Below are positions 50,841-63,910 of a stretch of 64,000 bases of DNA, in pieces. The stretch is from Biscogniauxia marginata (Eukaryota; Ascomycota; Sordariomycetes; Xylariales; Xylariaceae): contig MU404073.1 of the NCBI GenBank assembly GCA_022695795.1, positions 451,667 through 515,666 on the forward strand, given 5' to 3'. The notes beneath the pieces were generated by a model. It did no database searches, was not told the DNA's origin, and saw nothing but the letters and a program-made list of their open reading frames with translations. The position numbers were made by a program, and so were the translations under genes. Position 1 is the first letter of the stretch; the number at the start of each line of letters is the position of its first letter.

Positions 50841-52517
50841 CTTAATCTAGTTGATGGACAACAGCTTGTGAAGATAATCTAAGTCAGCGGGGATCTAATG
50901 ATCAACCAGTATTCAGTGGCGCATACTTGTCTGAAACAGCTATTACTGTTTGTTCGATACGTAAAGAAGACAACGCGGATGAGTACAATAGAGTATCATA
51001 TGGGTAAAATATCTAGAGTACAAGATGGGGCAATAACTAGGTTCTGCGATCTAGAGGGTTTTGGAGTAGAACAAGCTTGTGATGTATTGCCAATTAGGAC
51101 GCAGGAATCGGTATTGTACAGTGTGGCGTAGCTACGCAAGACTGCTGAAAGTCAGCACTGTCGGACGGTCACATGACTATACTATGAGTCCCGAGTACAA
51201 TAACCTTAGATTGAGTACTAGGGTTTAGACTGACCATGCATAATACATCATCGGATTTGCCGCTTTACATTCCGAGCCCATAGCACCTGGTCATCCAGTA
51301 CCAACCTATAGTATGTCAGCAGAAATCGCGTCACCGTCAGCCACACTTGAGACTTAAACAGGCCTAAACGTAGGCGTTGCATTATGTCATATTTAGCCGT
51401 TGTGGGGCTTTGGGGCTTTGGGGCTCTTTTATAGACCAGCTAGTCCCTGATCGGCACAGGCTTATTGAGACGTATACTAGTCCTAGACTTTTGGGACTAC
51501 ATAGCACTATAGACACTCGTGCTGTAATCCTCGCAGTATATGTAGTGCTTAATGATCCATAACTGCCAAAATTTAGCTTTATAATCAGAGTCTGTTGCCT
51601 GTTCCCCGTTCCCATCGTTTCCACGGATTGTATCTTGGCCCGTTGATTGTTACTATAGACTATAGCTTTGTTTCCATTATACGTCCCTTCCTGAGGCTCA
51701 TCGTATGACATGGTTTTAGGCTTTTTAGTTTAGGTAATCAGGATCTCTAAGTATATTTGGATAATACTTCGTAGCATCTAAGCATATTCGGCAGAGACGT
51801 AATGACGATACACTGTCATTTTCCACTGCCGGAAGCCAACATGAACATATTGGCAGCATTTATACTTGTTAAAGGGTTTTTTTTTTAGGTTTTTATTTTA
51901 TTTTTTTACTTCGTTGCCCATTGTGACTCTACGAGTTTTAGATACAACGAAAATTACATTATATATATCTCAAGACACTTACTTACATAACTTAGAGGCT
52001 ACTTGTCCTAGTTTATAGTCCAAACGAAATATGGCTATCTTGGTTCTTCCAAACCACAATCATTAAGGCGTAAAGCCGTAAGACAAAATCATTCCCCTGA
52101 GGTGATGGTATCTCGAGGCAATATATAGGTGTCGTCGAGTGGGGAAGAGAGTTGGTTGTTAGATACCTAAGTAAAAGGAGTTGAGATGCCCCACTTGTGT
52201 CCCTATTTGAAGCGTCATCATCAGCATTGGCTGACCACAAAATCATATACAACCTTATTCGATGGCGCCAACAACAGTCGAACCACGCTCACATTCAAAT
52301 TTAGTCTAGTACTCACCAATATATACCCCGGAATTCTAGGGAAAACAGCAAAAACCTTGGATAAAGTCGAACCATGACAAACTTTACAAAGATTGATTCC
52401 ATCTAAGCTTCGTTTACGCTGAAACCCCTTAGTACGGTAACTTGGCCATACCTGCAATGAATTTCTCCACCTTTACAATTAATTGTCGCCTTCCGGTGGC
52501 TTAGGACGCAATGGTAG
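50841..52517. other. Intergenic, 1.7 kb
   Basis: Between divergently oriented transporter and P450. Contains short GGGGCTTT repeats near 51,400-51,425 and AT-rich tracts near 51,880-51,970. The missing first exon of the adjacent P450 would be expected here but I cannot find it. Confidence 0.45.
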
Positions 52518-54298
52518 AATCAAGGCTTTGCTGCTGTCAATGCTTGCAAGCCTGTTCCCCGGTTGCGGCAGCCGGAGAATATACTAGGGGTCAAGAATAT
52601 CATAGAAACAGCAAAGGCATGGCGGTCAAACACATGGCTTGAGATGTGGTATAGTCGATTTTCTATAATAGGCACTACATTTCAAGCCTTCTCGTTGGGC
52701 CGTACTACGATCTTCACCACTGACTCTGAAAACATCAAAAATTTACTAGCAACAAGGTTTAAAGACTTCGACCTCGGCAAGAGGCAGATAAACCTAATTA
52801 GTCCCTTAATCAGACCGGGTATATTCACAATGGATGGAAGAGCCTGGGAGCATTCAAGGGCATGTATTTCCTCGTCTGTCCCTCCAACATGTCCCTCTCT
52901 ATCTAAAGGTACTCGGGGAAAATAGGTGTTCAATTTCGTACCAAAACAGTCCAGTGATTGATGCCGAAGTTATCAAGCTAACATTGTCTGTTTACAGTCC
53001 CTCATACGACCCAACTTCACCAAGATCCAAGTATCCGAGCTTTCTAATTTCGAGCCACATTTTCAAGATTTGTTGGCAGCATCGCCGCAACCTTGCCCGC
53101 ATACCGACTTGGTCGAGGTAGATCTCCAGCCGCTATTCTTCCGGTTGACCTTAGACTCAGCGACTGAGCTTCTCCTCGGGCGGTCGTTTCGATCACTCCT
53201 AGCTGCTCCCGGCTCGACCAGACTGCAATTCACGGAAGCCTTTGACTATGCCCAGGAACATATCCACGTCCATGGTTTACGGGAGCAGCCAGATGTGAGG
53301 CCGATTGCTTGGATTTACTCTATCTTTGCTGGCAGCAAGAATTCAAAGTTTGACGAGGCATGTAGAACTGTTCATGAGACTACGGATAAAATTATTACCG
53401 AATATTTGGGGCATTTGGGCGAGAAGGCATCTAGTTGAAGAATTCAAGAGGAATCTCCTGGTTTAGCCAAGGATAAGTACGTGTTTCTCTATGAACTTGT
53501 AAAGGAGATTCAAGATCCCCCTCAGCTTAGGTACGAGATCCTTAACGTACTGCTGGCAGGCCGTGATACCACTGCTGCTTTGCTGAGTAACATCTTCTTC
53601 GTGCTCTCTCGTCGACCTGATGTATGGGCTCGTCTCCAGACAGAGGTCAAAGAGGCATTTGAGGGCAGGATACCGGAGTATAATATCCTGAGAAATATGC
53701 GATATATCCGCAATCTCCTCAATGAATGTACTTGTATACCACGTCGTCAGACCAATCCCTTATCATAACCGCAGGCCAAGAACTAAGTATCAATTCAGGT
53801 TTACGTCTATATCCTGTGGTGCCCTTTAACTCTCGCATTGCAACCACAAATACTATCCTACCGCGCGGAGGTGGGTCGGATGGACAATCACCCGTATTTG
53901 TCCGAGCTGGTCAACTAGTTAACTATTACGTATGGGCGATGCACCGGGATCCTAAACACTTCGGTCCCAATGCCGAGGTCTTTGATTCTGATCGCTGGAA
54001 CGACAGCAGTTTTCGTCCGGGATGGGCATACATACCGTAAGGACTCGGGAGTCCTTAGTATGTAAAGTAGCTATATAGTATCGCTAATAGTAAATTCCAC
54101 AGGTTCAATGGCGGTCCACGTATTTGCGTGGGACAGCAATACGCTTTGACTGAGGTAGCCTATATTGTAGTCCGCCTAGTACAGCAATTCGAGTCCGTCA
54201 AATGTCGCGACGAGCAGCTAAATTGGATCGACAGTATTTCACTTGTCACTAGTAGCAAACGAGGCACTAAAGTTGCACTCAAGGTGAGAGCGAAATAA
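52518..54298 (+). pseudogene. Cytochrome P450 (CYP52-like), broken
   Basis: Pieces in order: 52518-52859, 52998-53727, 53799-54036 and 54103-54298. They carry WEHSR and SLIRPNFTKI, LDSATELLLGRSF, the I-helix LLAGRDTTAALLS, LRLYPVVPFNSR, FDSDRW and the haem loop [11 protein letters not shown]. These fit the alkane/fatty-acid hydroxylase-like P450s. Two defects: an in-frame TGA at 53,436-53,438 between GEKASS and RIQEES, with no intron possible around it, and no visible first exon with a membrane anchor and start codon. The first intron (52,860-52,997) is in phase only with a GC donor (GCATGT), otherwise the frame fails there too. The later introns are normal. Probably a recently inactivated gene. 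Confidence 0.8.
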
Positions 54299-54976
54299 AA
54301 TGAATTGGCTACTTAAAGGAGTTATGGTCACTTTTGTCTTAATTAGTATTTCCCACCCTTATATGTAAATACGTATTACATCATCTAGTCGAGAAGATAG
54401 CATATTAAATAGAATGCGACACTAGACCACAGTCCTCGAGCAAATCTACATAACCAAATAGAGAATAGTGTGCTTAAATCTTGCGTTTTCATTTATTGAT
54501 AGCACAGGCCACTTTGCCCCCGGCCTCCAGATACTACTAGTTGAGGTCATTAAGGAAGCTCAGATATTCAACGACTTCATACTACTCCCTAAATTTAAAA
54601 TACCTTATGATACTATGGGCTTCGTGGGTGTGTTAGTTTGGCCATAATGTAGATATCACGACAGAATCTTAATGCTAAGAAGCATGTCAGCCAGAGCACA
54701 TCACTGTCAGCAGAGGTGGCAAGCGGCTGATTCCGGTACCATTTTATTCGGCTCATACCGTCTCGAGAGCCTATACTTAGCAGAGCTAGGGAGTAACGCG
54801 ATATAGTAGGAGGTACAATAATTGTCAGCCTCTGTTTGCTAGAGCCATTTATAATCCATGGTCCACGGGCGAGGAGATTCTTGACAGTTCCAACATAGTT
54901 ATGACAATATAAAGTTGATGAACACGAATCCAAGACAGCAGGTGAACCCAACATTCTTCGTCTTATCTTGGTCAGG
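54299..54976. other. Intergenic between tandem P450 genes
   Basis: Ordinary AT-leaning spacer; contains the promoter of the downstream P450. No other feature seen. Confidence 0.4.
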
Positions 54977-56793
54977 ATGGATTTTGCTACTCCTCTCCGA
55001 ATAATAATTCTATCGTCAACTATTGTCGCCCTGGCTTTTGTCCATTTTTCCAAACAATGGGCTGAGCGGTCTTTCTTTTCTGATCTTAGATTCTATGGCT
55101 ATCTTTACATGATTTGGATAGTGCATTTCCTTGTATGGGCCAGCTACAGAATCATCATTCGACCCAAGTATCTCTCGCCACTGAGACACCTGCCAGAACC
55201 AACTGTAAATAAGTACAAATATTAATATAGATAGGTGAAATCAACACTGACTATTATCTTAGGAGGATAGGAGCTGGTGGAACGGCTATGCACACCGGAC
55301 CTTCTCGGGTATGAATGGTGCTGAAGCTGCTCAATGGTAACTCTACCACTCTCTAGGAGATCTAGTTGGTTTTGACTTTAAAACTGACGCGTTTGATTTG
55401 CAGGCAAAAGGAAATCATTCATAAAGGCGTCTTCCGGTACCTTGGTATCCTGAATAGCGAACGCTTAGTCTTCACGTCAGTAGAGGGTTGCATGGAAGTA
55501 TTACAGAGAGCCAATGATTTCGTTCAACCCCGGCTACTGACCAACATTGCCGCCCGCATCATTGGCCCTGGTATTGTTCTTATCAACGGGGAGCAACACA
55601 AGCGCCAGCGAAGGCTCCTGCTGCCATCGTTCTCAATGAAACAGATTCGAGATCTACACCCTGTCTTTTGGGGCAAAGCCGTTGAGATCACCCACAAATT
55701 CACGGAGATGGTTGCACGGACAAGCTCCCCGGGTGGGTTCTCAGCATCTTTCGAGATTGACTACCATGCGGGTCATGTTGCCTTGGACGTTATTTCCAAG
55801 GCGGCGCTAGGAGTCGACTTTCAGTCCATTAAGAACCCAAATTCGGATCTCGTTTGGAATTATCGCCGCACGTTCAATCCCACTCGGTTGTGGCAGGTAA
55901 TGGCCGTTCTCAAATTCATCATTCCTCCGGTTATTCTCGAGAATCTCCCTATACGGCAGAACAAAGATGGAGACAGGACCGTCACACTTCTTCGCGATGC
56001 TTGCACGGCTTCCGTGCGCGAGAAGAAGGCTCTCGCAGCGAAGGGTGAGCTAGTTACACACGATATCATCAGCGCATTAATCCGCGATCGCAAAGTCGTA
56101 GATGACGGGGAGCTTGTTACTCATATGATGATGATGCTCGGTGCTGGGCATGAAACTGTATCGGTTGGTCTGACCTGGTGTATGTACGAGCTCTGCCGAC
56201 GACCGGAATGGCAGGAGGCTCTACGTTCCGAAGTACGAGCGAATCTTCCGAGTCCAGACGCAGATATCGAGCCATCAGCCCACAGCACCGACGTTGATAA
56301 GATGCCCCTCCTGAATGCTTTCGTCTCGGAATGCTTAAGATACTGGCCGCCTATTCCCCAGGTTCTTAAGAACGCTGCCATCGATACCACGGTGGCAGGC
56401 GTATTTATCCCCGCCACCACGAAAATCGTTATCAGCATCTTCGGTTTCAACCGTGACCCGCACAATTGGGGAGAGGATGCGGACAAGTTCAAGCCCGAAC
56501 GGTGGTATAGGTACGACGAGAAGGCCGATACCTATAAGTATGATCCTCTAGGCGGTGCTCTCAGCAAGTTCTCTCTGATGTCCTTCATCCACGGCCCACG
56601 AGATTGTATCGGCCGTGTCTTTGCGAAGCACGAGATGCTATGCGTTTTGGCTTGTTGGGTTGGTCGGTTTGAATTTGTCCTCTCAGAAAAGGAGTACATG
56701 AATGAAAAAAAGGTTGCTATATCAGGCGGAGGTTTCTCCTCAAAACCCTTACATGGCATTCACGTCAATGCTCGAGTTGTGCCAGGTTGGTAG
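54977..56793 (+). CDS. Cytochrome P450 monooxygenase
   Basis: Three exons: 54977-55204, 55263-55336 and 55404-56793, 563 residues, all phases correct. Two hydrophobic stretches lie within the first 60 residues (IIILSSTIVALAFV and YLYMIWIVHFLVWA), giving an ER membrane anchor. P450 landmarks: SWWNGYAHRTFSG, I-helix MMLGAGHETVS, ExxR in SECLRYWPP, FKPERW, and haem loop SFIHGPRDCIG with the ligand Cys at about 502. The pattern resembles fungal P450s of the CYP4-like clan, several of which act on long-chain or polyketide substrates; no substrate can be assigned. Not closely similar to the adjacent broken P450, so the pair is not a recent tandem copy. Faces a bZIP-like gene tail-to-tail. Confidence 0.92.
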
Positions 56794-57439
56794 ATGACGC
56801 CTCAAAGCCATATAGAAATTAGTATTGAATATTTTTAAGTCCAAAAATTATTCCGATGTGCATATATTCCCACGAGCTAGGACGAGATTCCCGATAAACT
56901 GGAAATGGTCCATAGAAATTTGACCGAAACGATGTAGTCTTCGTTTTGCCCTTTCTAGGCAATACCTTCATATCTTGTCAAATATCCAAGCAAAAAAAAC
57001 CAAAAAAAAAACCGGATTGCTCTATAAATTTTCTGACTTTGTGATTGTTCGTTAAAGCAATCATACGCGCTTCCTCGGTACGGGCACTTTAACGTAACAA
57101 TGAATTGAAGGACTCAAGCGACCCAATAAGCTCAACTGAGTAATCGGGTGTCGTTCCTGGTTAGTTTTATTCCCTTGGATGTTGAATTTGTTTTGAATTC
57201 AGGTGTACAAAGGAAACTTATAAGTATTAGGTCATAGATATCGAGTCTGAACCACGGCTTCTGTCTATCTCTTCACGAATACCTCGTTTGTCTATGGTTA
57301 AACACTATGGGTCCTCTCATTCCCCCATCCAATCCCTGGGAGTAGTGTAATGGTACAGAGTCATTATAATGTTGTTACATCATCCCAAGCTCCAGCTTGA
57401 GTCGGATATCATACAAGCAGTACACGCTTGATACAAGGG
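56794..57439. other. Intergenic, convergent 3' ends
   Basis: Between converging P450 and bZIP genes. A-rich runs at about 56,990-57,010. No gene seen. Confidence 0.4.
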
Positions 57440-59297
57440 CTAAGTAATTATAAACGGGTCTAACTCGGTCTTCTGGCTTCTTCTAGACTGAAGTAATGAT
57501 GTTAGGACCTCTTGAGAGACCCGATCGCAATGCAGGCCATCTGTGCCAGCCAGCTCCGTAAGCAATGACCAGAGACTAGGGGCCTGTAAAGGGGTTAGCA
57601 CGAGGGAATTCTAGAACAATGATGGAGTGTCCACTCACGTTGTCCTGGAAGGCTGTTTCCATGTCTTCTAGTATTGTGGGGTAGGACGAAGGTATGGAAG
57701 ATGACGGCGCCATTCTAGACAGTTGCGGATCGCAACCCGCGTCGGTCACGTTGCCACCGTGGTCGATACCAAGTCCTTCGAGCATTGCTGGGTCGAACTG
57801 TTCTTCGCCCCACTTACGATCCTGGGCCACCCTTTCCATCTCACCAACACATATATCCCCTGTAATACAGAAACTCGTCAGCTATGTACCTAATTTGCGA
57901 GTGGCACAATGCTCGGGTGGCAAGTTTACTCACGGGCACTTTCCATCACTCCCTCTCGAAAACCTCGCGACTCCCATTTGGTCCATCGATTGCTGCTCTC
58001 GCGCAGGTCTTGTAATACTCTATGCAGTCGGCGGCTGCGGCTAGCCCTCTGCGACATATCGGCAATGCTGTTTTTCTGAAACTGCGCAGTGTAGTACGCT
58101 GTGACCATGCTATCGAAGTCTTGGAACCCAAAATTCCGCACTATCTCAAGGATGGACTTGAAACGCGCGGTGTTTGTCGCAGCGCAGCTTGCTGCCTCTG
58201 CATCCATTACCGACGACGGATCTGGCGAATAACCGGCATCTTCGGGGGTATAGGGAGGAGTTGCAATTGTTGCATTAGACGGGGACATGGGTACTGGGAC
58301 TGTTCGCCGTCGGCCATGCGTACTCTGCATACTATGTGAGTGCGGCGGTGCATCGCTAAAAGGACTGAAGGGTTAGAACATGGGGATATAATTACCGACG
58401 GGGAGCTCACCTTGAAACGGACCGGGAATGCTTCCTCGGCAGCGTACTTGACGATAATTGCCGAGGCTCTTGCTGTTGCATCATGTCATATATACTAGGG
58501 CTAGCCTCGAATGGCATGGGCTGCATCAGCATGGCGTCGTCTAGGGGTGCTGAGATGGAAGTCACTTTTGGAGAAGAGTTCACTTCAGGAGGTGGTGCAG
58601 TCATCATGCCCATGAGGTGATCACGAAACTCGTCCAGATGACGAACACAAGGACCGGTCATGCCATTGCAGGTACAATCGTGGGAGAAGGGCAAGAGACA
58701 GGAAGGGTTGAAGTCGGATCCGGGAGCATCCACCAAGGCCGGCGCGGGAAGCGCTGTATGAGACCAGACGTCAGCTATCAATGCTTCCTGGAAGTTGGGC
58801 GTCCCGGACATAGTAGACCCGGACGGCCCTAGAACTTGCGTACCCATTGTCGGGTCGAGGGCTGGCCAGGTGGACGGCACCCCGTTAGGCATGTCGTCGG
58901 TCATGAATGTAGCATCCATGATTCCAGAGAGAGAGGAAGATGGCTGATCTACACTGGCAGAGCGCGAAGAAGATTCGGATGGGCAGGCACTCGGCTGGTC
59001 CGAAGACACGTTACCGTCTGCACACGCAGCCCTCTCTTTGAGCTTACGACCTACAAAGCCGCTCGCGTTAGAGTGTGGGGGAACACTTGTATAGGGGTTC
59101 GTGGCCGGCTTACGGTGGTTACGTTGCGCTATCCTGTTCTGCAACCTGCAGGGTCCAGGTCAATGGCCGACTCGGCATTTAGGAGCTGAGACGGAGACTC
59201 ACCTTCGTCTTTCTTTTGCCCTCGGGCTCTGTGAGCGAGTGAACTTCTTAGGAGGGTTTGTTGAAGCAGCTTGATGCTGTGTTGTGGAGGACGACAT
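57440..59297 (-). CDS. bZIP-like transcription factor with atypical zipper
   Basis: Six exons: 59297-59203, 59145-59114, 59050-58411, 58364-57934, 57859-57639 and 57583-57440, 520 residues, all in phase. The basic region RRRLQNRIAQRNHRRKLKER at about 30-49, built across two introns, has the N-x-x-A-x-x-R core. No heptad leucine zipper follows (the next residues are polar), a feature of a group of fungal bZIP-type proteins. The C-terminal block with DFDSMVTAYYTAQFQ, SRSRRLHRVLQDLRESS and WTKWESRGFREGV is the conserved domain of this group. A CNGMTGPCVRH Cys stretch lies in the middle. Nuclear regulator; the targets may include the neighbouring P450 and reductase genes, which is inference from position. 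Confidence 0.86.
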
Positions 59298-61503
59298 TCT
59301 TCTTGGAGACAGACTTAGGAAGGTCGATTTCCAAACTATCAATCAACATGCACTTCTTTTCACCTATCGTCTGGTTGGAAAAGCGGCGGACCAAGCTCTT
59401 AGTATATCAATAGCAACGCAAGGTAGCTTGGTGCCACCTGAGCTACCCTGGCTATTGCCAAGAAGCTTCAGATCCCTGGATGCGTCCATGTGGATCACCT
59501 CGACGAGGAAGCCGGGGGTCTAGTTCCTATCCTGAATCTGGTAACCGATCTTATTTTCCTTTGTTTCAGATGTGACATCGAAATGGATTGGATGACTGTG
59601 TTCTCAACAGGGATCGCGCCGCACGCGCCGCACGTGCCATGAACAAAAGTATATCGTCAATGTTAGACAGAACCTGTTTAGCCCAACAGTGTTAGTTACC
59701 TACCCTTCCTTCATATTATTCATGCATCCATACCTACTTACCTACATACCTACCTACTCAGCAGTTACCCACCCGGTGCAGCTAATTATAAGCCAATTCC
59801 TAAAAGTAATGCCTATCAATGTGTATTGAAATGAGTATAGGCTGATGTTGAGTCTACCTATCTACGACACTTTAGGTAGCCTTAAATCTATCGACCTACG
59901 TACACCTTAGGTTATATTTTATAACTACACCAGGAACTTCCCCGCATAAGGTCTCTGAATGTAAGTATGTAGGTATGTATACTACACATTCTTCACCCGG
60001 ATCGCAACGCTGTCCTAGTATACTGCCAGAATACCTAATTTTGTCTTTTGCCCCTTCCGTCCATCCCCCACGGCCCAGCACCAAAGGTTAAGTAACTACC
60101 TAAGCTGGTATCAGCTGCATGAAACAGGCGCTAACTAGGTACTTCCTACCTACATGGGTACCTTATGTATGTAGGTATGTATGCATTATTAACGTTAAGT
60201 GCATATATAGGTACCTAGTTACGAAAGCACCTCCCCGCCGTCTAGTATACCAAAATAAGTCTATACGTGGGTACACAGCACAAGTGTGGCAAAATGATTG
60301 AGAAATGCTAACAGGAAAACTGACAAAAGTGGTCAAAGGGAGGGGGAGAGGATATTATACATCATGTAAGTAAATCCATCCATCCATATTATGTCAAGCA
60401 ACACGAATCATCGAGCTGACTCTAGTCGATGCACCAAGTACTTTGCCGCGGTGCGTATTCCCTCGAGAAACATAAAGTGCATAGGTTATGAGGCGTTCAT
60501 GGAAGCTTGGCGCCCCCATATTCTGTCTGTTCCTGAATCCTTGCAGCACATCCATAAGGACATGATGGCCGCTGGAGGAAGAAACCAACATGTACTTCTG
60601 ATTATGACGTTGGTGCCGATCGCCACGTGGGGCTCTGCACGAACCAACGAACCGTGCATTAGGGAGGAAGTACGAAGTAGATGTACGAAGTATATGTATT
60701 GTACAATACCCAGTGTTTTCATAGGGCTGAAACACGGGCACATTTGAAGCTATAGATAGAAGCCAGCCAGACCCTCTTCTGGGTCGATCATTTCATCAGC
60801 CAATCAGCCTAACTTGCATCATCAGTTTATCATCAATTTTCCAACTCGGCAGAGACAAGACGGTTTATGTTGAATCTCGGTAGTACCCTACACTCACTTA
60901 CACCCACTGATCTTTCTTTCATACATACTCTCCGTCTCGGTCAGTCTATCTCTATTGGCCAATCTTAATTTATTGATAGTATTATTGATCAGCAGCTGAA
61001 ATCGCTATCTTGACAAGTGCATGTACTCAACCTGAAAGCCGCCTATATCTATAGTTAGTATGTATAGCCGGTCTATTGAAATAAGCACCTGCTAACGCAG
61101 CCGCGCGAGACTTAGTCGTAAAAAAAGTTTTAGTTTTTTTTCTTTAACATTACCCTATGATATAGCTCTTGACGTCAGACGTCAAGATGTCATAAAATGT
61201 ACAATAGCTATGTTTACCATGGCTGACAGGACCCTTGAGGATCAGGTACCATGCAGGTGTTCCTGCAGTGAGCTGCTGCTTGTATCTCATTGGCACCATT
61301 GCCAATACCATAATAGCGATTCAGTCTACATACCTGTGTCCAAGCCCCATTTGAGATCATCGTCTACCTTCTTGCCATCACCACGTTTCGAGAATTCGTC
61401 TTGTGTAATTGAAGTTCACTAGCTGGAATATGTTCTAATTCTTCCTACAGCATTCGCCCCTACCTTTCTAATCCCAAATCTTTCCCCCCGTCCATCTCTC
61501 CAA
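59298..61503. other. Intergenic, 2.2 kb
   Basis: Divergent promoter region of the bZIP and enoyl reductase genes. Rich in CCTA/TAGG direct and inverted short repeats (59,697-59,760; 59,935-59,985; 60,120-60,215). Short open frames overlap on both strands at 60,390-60,750 but lack any domain. I see no gene. Confidence 0.45.
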
Positions 61504-62731
61504 ATGTCGATTGCTCTAGACCTCCCTAAAACGCAGAGGGCTATCGTCGCCAATGACAAGCTCGATTATTGTATCCGTGAAGATGTGCCTCTGCCGCCCC
61601 TCGCGGATGATTCGGTCATCATTAAGACCGAAGCCGTGGGTTTGAATCCCGTCGACACCAAGATGGTGGGGCCCTTTGTCACTCCGGGAGCCATCTACGG
61701 TGTAAGTGTACCATTAGCAGGTCGTCCCATGAATGTTACTGGGCTAATTCGCTCACTAGACTGATGCATCTGGCGTCGTTGTGGCGATGGGTGCCGAGGT
61801 TGTTGCTTCTGGTCGTCTCAAGATTGGAGACCGCGTCTGCGGAGCTACTGAGGGCATGGAAGGCTTGCGACCATTGAGTGGCACCTTTGCGGAATACGTG
61901 TCTCTAGATGGCGGCATGGCGCTGAAAATGCCCGATGACATGAGCTTTGAAGTTGGTGCTGGCATGGGCCTACGTATTGCAACGTCCGGCATGGCCCTCT
62001 TCTACTCACTAGGTATCCCAACTCAACTGCTCACGAAGCCCGCCGAACGGCCCTTTGACGTCCTCGTGTATGGTGGCGCCACATCGACTGGGACTATGGC
62101 TATCCAGTTACTGAAGCGCTGCGGCTTGAGGGTCATCACGACTTGCTCACCGCCCAATTTTGACCTCGTAAAATCCTACGGTGCTGATATATGTTTTGAC
62201 TACAACACACCCACCTGCGGGGCGGATATTCGGGCCATCACAAACAACGCGCTCGACTACGCTCTCGATTGTATCACCGAAGAGAGCACAATGAAAATCT
62301 GCTACCAGGCTCTCGGTCGATGCGGCGGTAAATGTTGGTATCCTGACCATCCTAGCCTCCTCGTCTTTACCATTAGATGGCTAACAACAGCAGACGTCGG
62401 CCTAGAGCCATACCCCGAACGTGTTGCCAACCGGCGAGTTATACAGCCGGACTGGATCCTGAGCTCCTGGATGCGAGGCTTGCCGTGTAGCTGGCCTGAG
62501 CCTTTTGCTACCAAAGGCATGCCTGCCGCACGTGCATTCGCGACGGATTTTTTCCCGGTCGTTCACAAGATGTTCAGCGCCGGCGAGCTAAGGGAGCATC
62601 CGACCAGGACAGAGCCTGAGGGATTCGAGGGTCTTCTTGACGGCATTTCTCTAGTGCGCAAGGGCAAGATTAGCGGTCAGAAGCTGGTTTACCGCGTTGC
62701 AGAGCGGAGGATGGCTGCCACTACCGCATAA
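61504..62731 (+). CDS. Trans-acting enoyl reductase, LovC-like (MDR family)
   Basis: Exons 61504-61701, 61760-62327 and 62391-62731, 368 residues, matching the size of LovC-type reductases. A medium-chain dehydrogenase fold: N-terminal GroES-like half (AVGLNPVDTKM, GTDASGVVVAMG, GDRVCGAT) and an NADPH-binding half with VYGGATSTGTMAIQLLKRCG. No zinc ligands. LEPYPERVANRRV and DGISLVRKGKISGQKLVYRV are typical of stand-alone enoyl reductases that serve highly reducing polyketide synthases lacking an active ER domain. The second intron (62328-62390) is 63 bp, has no stop and is a multiple of three, so retention would give a 389-residue form; I favour splicing because the retained segment interrupts a conserved block. 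No polyketide synthase lies within the window. Confidence 0.87.
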
Positions 62732-63909
62732 GAGTGGCAGCAGCGCAACTGTGATTGTTCAATCTGATTATTACGCTGTATCTAAAATGCTTGGAGCCGC
62801 GCAACCGGCTGGATGTTTTGCTTTGGCTTAGCCACCCTACTAGCAATTGAAGCCATAGGAGTTTTAGTACATTTCCCTCCTGGGTCATCTCACTGGGACA
62901 CTTCGCCCGGTTTCTGTAAATCTGAAGTGCCGAATGCTTCTGAAGGACCCTGGAGAGGGACCCAGCATACACGATGCGGGCGCGTAATGTGGTGTAATCT
63001 CCTTAGGTACGTCCTTTAGGCATATAGTTCCGGTTCCGCTCTTCCTACGCAATCCCGCGCAATCCCATAGCCCGTATTCGAACTTAGTATAATTTCGCAG
63101 AAGTTTTCGTCAAACTTTGAGCGAACGCATGTAGCTAATGTCATTCCTGTCTAAGCCCACTCCACGTATTAAGTTTAGTGTCTCCATCACTAAATTACCT
63201 CGCCGATTCTTTCCACCGTCTTTTAAAACATATTAATCAAAGTTTCAAATTAAAATGTATTTAAAAGTAAAGTTTAAATATAAAGTTATTAAAAAAATTT
63301 AATAAAATAAAAGTTTTTATAAAAACGTTTTTTATAAATAAATAAGTTATTTAAATTTTATATAAAATCGGAAAAATCCCGGAACTTTTTATTTTTTTAA
63401 TTAAGTTATTTATATTTAAAATGCGATTCAAAATTTAAAATGATTTACTTTATTATAATGTGGCTTATTATATACTTTTATATTTATATTTTACGTGTTT
63501 ATTAATAAAGTTATAATTTTTAAATATTTCGTAACTTATATATATAAATTATAATTATAAATTATAATTATAAAATTTTTATTTTTATATTTTTATATCC
63601 GTGTTTTAATATATTTAATTATATAACTTATTTAATTTAATTTTTAATATATATTACATTTTTATTTATAAATAAAATTTATTAAAACGACTTTTAAATT
63701 TTTTCAAGGTTTTTTTAAAAATAACTTTATTATATAATAAATATCTTTTTATTATTATTCTTTTTAAAGTTTTTTACTTTTAAGTTTTTTTTTTACTTTT
63801 TTTATTTATATAAATAACTTATTATATATTAATTATTTTAATTTTTAATTTATTTAAAATTTTAAAACTATAAATATAAATCGAGGTTATTAAACATTTT
63901 AAATAATTA

Positions 63910-63910
<1 letters not shown>
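62732..63910. other. Intergenic passing into AT-rich DNA
   Basis: Normal composition to about 63,225, then nearly pure A/T with no frames, like the central island. Probably the edge of another mutated repeat block beyond the window. Confidence 0.55.

Noticed and set aside
51377..51711. Possible small gene on either strand upstream of the P450
   Set aside because: Frames overlap, contain a GGGGCTTT repeat, and show no recognisable domain.
54613..55053. 146-residue minus-strand frame over the start of the intact P450
   Set aside because: Overlaps the anchor exon of a well-supported gene and has no family features.
60390..60750. Overlapping frames of about 115 residues on both strands
   Set aside because: No domain or codon signal; chance open frames in a non-coding interval.
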